Shown one piece after another: positions 61,582 through 64,000 of a stretch of DNA of 64,000 bases. The translations under genes and the position numbers were made by a program. Where the stretch lies: the NCBI RefSeq assembly GCF_004765605.1, contig NZ_SRLC01000001.1:1922001-1986000 (forward strand). Direction: 5' to 3'. Position 1 is the first letter of the stretch. Each line of letters begins with the position of its first letter. Under the pieces are notes generated by a model. The model was not told where the DNA came from, ran no database searches, and saw only the letters and a list, made by a program, of their open reading frames with translations. Source of the stretch: Hymenobacter aquaticus. GTDB lineage: Bacteria; Bacteroidota; Bacteroidia; Cytophagales; Hymenobacteraceae.

Positions 61582-62091
61582 ATGGCTCGTACCATCACGC
61601 TGTGTTACCGCAAGCTGATTGACGCCGCCTCGGTTCGGGCCTGGGACAAGCTGGTGTTCGAGGATACGTACGCTGAGTTTCGGCTGCAGGCCCAGAATTT
61701 CAACCCCGGGCAGCAGTACCGCTCGTTTGGGCAGCTGCTACAGCACACGCCGGGAGCCGGGCAGCTGCATTTTCTGGTCAGCGCGGCGGCGCGCGGCTAC
61801 GTGCAGCAGCTGGGCGGCCTGGTGCCCGACGTACTCGACAGTCTGGGGCGGCACTTTCTGAAGTTCAGCCAGTTCCAGTTTGAAATCATCAACTCCGACC
61901 TGCTCGATAAGAGCTGGCACCAGGTGGCGGTCAACTTCTTTTCCGAGCCCCTGCTCTGGCACGACACCATCGGTACGGCCCTACTGGTGTCGGAGGCGGC
62001 GGCCGAGCCGCCCGCCGGGGCGGCTGTGCCTACCACGCTGTTTCAGCTCCCGCCGTTTCTGAGTATTCATTCCCTGCATTACCCCGCCTAG
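61582..62091 (+). CDS. Hypothetical protein upstream of pirin-like gene
   Basis: A 169-residue protein starting MARTITLCYRKLIDAASVRAWDKL. Aromatic residues are frequent, the N-terminal half looks alpha/beta, and no signal peptide, membrane span or catalytic motif is visible. It ends 1 base before the pirin-like gene begins, so the two are certainly one transcript and may act together. I do not recognise the family. Confidence 0.75.
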   Translation: MARTITLCYRKLIDAASVRAWDKLVFEDTYAEFRLQAQNFNPGQQYRSFGQLLQHTPGAGQLHFLVSAAARGYVQQLGGLVPDVLDSLGRHFLKFSQFQFEIINSDLLDKSWHQVAVNFFSEPLLWHDTIGTALLVSEAAAEPPAGAAVPTTLFQLPPFLSIHSLHYPA

Positions 62092-62092
62092 C

Positions 62093-62779
62093 ATGCTTCA
62101 GCAGACTCCCGGCCGCATCTACCTGGCCGACCAGCGCGGCCTGACCGCCACCAGCCGGTTCCGGCGCTACAGCACTTTCAGCTTCGGCAGCTACCAGCAG
62201 GAGTTTCGGGAGCCGCTGGGCCGCCTGCAAGCTCTGAACGAGGAAACCCTGGCCGGCGGCCACCGCCTGGAGCTGCGGGCCGAACAGGCCACGCTGGTGC
62301 TGGTGCTGCCCATCACCGGGGCCGTGGGCGTGGCCGCACCCGGCGTGGTAGCCACGGCCCAGGTCGAGGAGGTGCTGGTGCTGCACCTGCCGGCCCAGGG
62401 CTCCATCAGCTTTACCAACCTCTACGAAACCGAGCTGATCAGCTTTCTGCACATCTGGCTGAGCGCCGAGCCCGCGGCGAGTCCGCCCTTCCTGTTTCCC
62501 TTCTCGGAGGCGCAGTTGGAAAACCAGCTGGCGCCCCTGGTGCCGGCCGCCGCTACGCTGGGCTGCTCGCTGCACCTGGGCCGGTTTGGGGGCCGCCGCG
62601 AGGCCGTGCATCCGCTCCGCCGGCCCGACTCGTGCTTTTTTGCCTTCGTGCTGGCCGGCGCGTTTGAGGTGCAGGGCCGCCTGCTCCACGAAAAAGACGC
62701 CCTGGCCCTCTGGAACACGCCGGAAATCGAGCTGGAAGCCCTCAGCAACGATGCCCTGATCCTGGTGCTGGAGTTCTAG
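62093..62779 (+). CDS. Pirin-like (bicupin) protein
   Basis: A 228-residue protein of the pirin/cupin type: GRIYLADQRGLTATSRFRRYSTFSF (N-terminal cupin start, here RIYLADQRGL and RRYSTFSFG), LNEETLAGGHRLEL, and a C-terminal second cupin (FVLAGAFEVQGRLLHEKDAL). The His/Glu metal set of pirin is not clearly kept: only one HR near the first strand is visible. Family members include quercetinases and oxidative-stress proteins; activity here is uncertain. It starts 1 base after the preceding gene. Confidence 0.8.
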   Translation: MLQQTPGRIYLADQRGLTATSRFRRYSTFSFGSYQQEFREPLGRLQALNEETLAGGHRLELRAEQATLVLVLPITGAVGVAAPGVVATAQVEEVLVLHLPAQGSISFTNLYETELISFLHIWLSAEPAASPPFLFPFSEAQLENQLAPLVPAAATLGCSLHLGRFGGRREAVHPLRRPDSCFFAFVLAGAFEVQGRLLHEKDALALWNTPEIELEALSNDALILVLEF

Positions 62780-62824
62780 TTGGTTGTTGGTTGTTGTCAG
62801 GAAGGCTGTTCAGCGCCTCGCTTG

Positions 62825-62921
62825 AACGGTCATGTCGAACGCAGTGAGACATCTCGCGTGCAATGGTAATCAGATTACTGTGGCACGCGAGATGTCTCGC
62901 CAGGGCTCGACATGACCGTTC
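62825..62921. repeat. Palindromic ~100-bp repeat (copy C)
   Basis: AACGGTCATGTCGAACG...GAGACATCTCGCGTG is mirrored by CACGCGAGATGTCTC...CGACATGACCGTTC and followed by TTTTTT. Same family as copies A and B; likely also a terminator for the convergent pirin-like and DUF3037 genes. Confidence 0.85.
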
Positions 62922-62974
62922 TTTTTTGCTGTCTAAACAGCCTCTCCACAAACAAAAAACCACAAACCAACAAC

Positions 62975-63361
62975 CTACTCCACCAGCTGCCGATACAGCC
63001 GGTCCAGGGTGGCGGCAGCGTCTTCGCAGAGGCCGGGGTGCGTGGGTGAAGTCTGCACCACGGTGCTGCGGGTGGCCGCGAGCCAGCGGAACCGCTCGGC
63101 CAGGGAAAGCCGCCCGATGGTGCCGCCCTCGGGCTTGCCCCGGCAGATTTGCTCGAAGGCCTGTAGGCGCTGGCGCAGCTCGGCCAGGTCGAGGCCGGCG
63201 CCGGCAAAGGCTTGCAGGCGGGCTTCGGGCAGCGCGCAGCGGGTTTGCAGAAAGCCCTGGGCGCGGCAGTACAGGATGACGCCGACGTTCAGAAACTCTT
63301 CGCGCTCTACGCGGGGCACCACGCGCAGCACGGCGTACTCAAACAAGTGCTTTTCGGGCAT
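62975..63361 (-). CDS. DUF3037 protein
   Basis: A 128-residue protein from ATG 63361: FEYAVLRVVPRVEREEFLNVGVILYC, the N-terminal signature of DUF3037 (cited in pieces: YAVLRVVPRVEREEF, LNVGVILYC), then FLQTRCALPEARL and a helical C-terminal half. Cytoplasmic. It overlaps the HipA-like kinase gene by 23 bases and so is translated together with it. The two families commonly pair, but the role of DUF3037 is unknown to me. Confidence 0.88.
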   Translation of the reverse strand: MPEKHLFEYAVLRVVPRVEREEFLNVGVILYCRAQGFLQTRCALPEARLQAFAGAGLDLAELRQRLQAFEQICRGKPEGGTIGRLSLAERFRWLAATRSTVVQTSPTHPGLCEDAAATLDRLYRQLVE

Positions 63362-64000
63362 CTTCGGCTTCCTGAACAAAGGTTTCTGAGGCGGCCAGGC
63401 GACTTGCCAGGAACCCGACGTAATTCTGGCGCTGCTCCGGGGCCGTAGCCTCGCCGGCGGCGGCTTCCTCCAGCCACGCGTCGGGCACCAGGGCCAGAAT
63501 AGCGTGCAGGACTTCCGGCGTCAGCCGGGCGCGGTACTCGGTGTCCACGGCGGCCAGCTCGCTGGCCTGGGGCAGCAGCACGTGGTCTTTCACCTGCGGA
63601 AACGTGCGGGGCCGGGGCGCGGCCCAGCCCGGGCCGGCGTGGTGCACGTAGAGGGCCGCGCCGTGGTCAATCAGCCAGAGCTCCTTGTGCCAGATCAGCA
63701 GGTTGGTATTGCGGGCGGTGCGGTCCACGTTCAGCGTCAGGGCATCCAGCCACACGATTTGGGAGGCCAGGCGGGGCTCGATGGTCGTGACCAGCGGATC
63801 GAAGGTGATGGCACCGGACAGGTAGTGCAGGCCCAGGTTCTGGCCGGTGCTGGCCCGCAGCAGGTCCTGGATTTCCTCGTCGGGCTCGGAGCGGCCGAAG
63901 GCTTCGTCGAGCTGGCAGAACACCAGCTCGGGCAGGCGCAGGCCCAGCACCCGGGCCAGCTCGCCCACCACCAGCTCGGCGATGAGGGCCTTGATGCCCT
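63339..64000 (-). CDS. HipA-family kinase-like protein (5' part outside window)
   Basis: At least 220 residues are inside the window; the start lies beyond its right end. The frame shows LPELVFCQLDEAFGRSEPDEE, WLDALTLNVDRTARNTNLLIWH (conserved Asp..Arg..N pattern) and LWLIDHGAALYVHH (DHG-type metal motif), as in the HipA_2 group of kinase-like proteins (cited in pieces). The tail FVQEAEDARKAL overlaps the DUF3037 start. HipA kinases can be toxins paired with an antitoxin, but this group is not known to be one. Whether the glycine loop is intact cannot be told. Confidence 0.82.
   Translation of the reverse strand, partial: GIKALIAELVVGELARVLGLRLPELVFCQLDEAFGRSEPDEEIQDLLRASTGQNLGLHYLSGAITFDPLVTTIEPRLASQIVWLDALTLNVDRTARNTNLLIWHKELWLIDHGAALYVHHAGPGWAAPRPRTFPQVKDHVLLPQASELAAVDTEYRARLTPEVLHAILALVPDAWLEEAAAGEATAPEQRQNYVGFLASRLAASETFVQEAEDARKALV

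Overview
The window looks like a chromosomal piece of a high-GC Bacteroidota bacterium of the Cytophagales, most likely Hymenobacter or a close relative. The reasons are secreted proteins ending in type IX secretion (T9SS) sorting domains of both type A and type B, a DUF5916 outer-membrane protein, a lack of strong Shine-Dalgarno sequences, and many short palindromic intergenic repeats. The genus is inferred. I saw no rRNA, tRNA or CRISPR array.

Layout. 0.1-9 kb, minus strand: a complete reductive pyrimidine catabolism cluster. PreT/PreA, dihydropyrimidinase and beta-ureidopropionase lead to a class III aminotransferase and a CoA-acylating semialdehyde dehydrogenase, so uracil and thymine can go to acetyl-CoA and propionyl-CoA. 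9.3-13.9 kb, plus strand: phosphoglycerate mutase followed by a De Ley-Doudoroff galactonate pathway (aldolase, dehydratase, kinase, lactonase). 14-16 kb: an RsbQ-like hydrolase directly next to a histidine kinase with an RsbP-like PAS domain. 16-25.5 kb: PurU, a SulP transporter, an FAD monooxygenase, a coupled hydrolase/desaturase-like pair and a short UvrA paralogue. 25.7-31.6 kb: small proteins, MsrB, an HTH regulator behind 41-bp direct repeats, an acyl-CoA ligase, a secreted Imm-NTF2-like protein and an MFS transporter.

31.7-43.2 kb is the accessory part. Three T9SS cargo genes surround an IS481-family element, the 3' end of an RHS polymorphic-toxin gene cut off by that element, an AT-rich DUF4240 gene that is probably its immunity partner, an IS5-family element with a broken transposase, and a frameshifted small membrane-protein gene. 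The local drop in GC at about 35.3-37.4 kb supports horizontal exchange of the toxin tip and its immunity gene.

43.2-64 kb: DUF5916 protein, a 45-residue membrane protein, a lipoprotein, an LRR-protein kinase, an M3 peptidase, a three-gene membrane sensor/kinase/response-regulator set, a divergent pair of unknown genes (one perhaps MACPF-like) with repeated CAGGTA-N4-TACCTG palindromes between them, an SNF2 helicase with a SWIM-like zinc motif, an intradiol-dioxygenase lipoprotein, a pirin-like pair, and a DUF3037/HipA-like kinase pair cut by the window end.

The most interesting points are the RsbQ/PAS-kinase module, the IS-truncated RHS tip with its immunity gene, the palindromic sites of the divergent pair at 54.7 kb, and several repeat families, two of whose copies supply the stop codon of the preceding gene.
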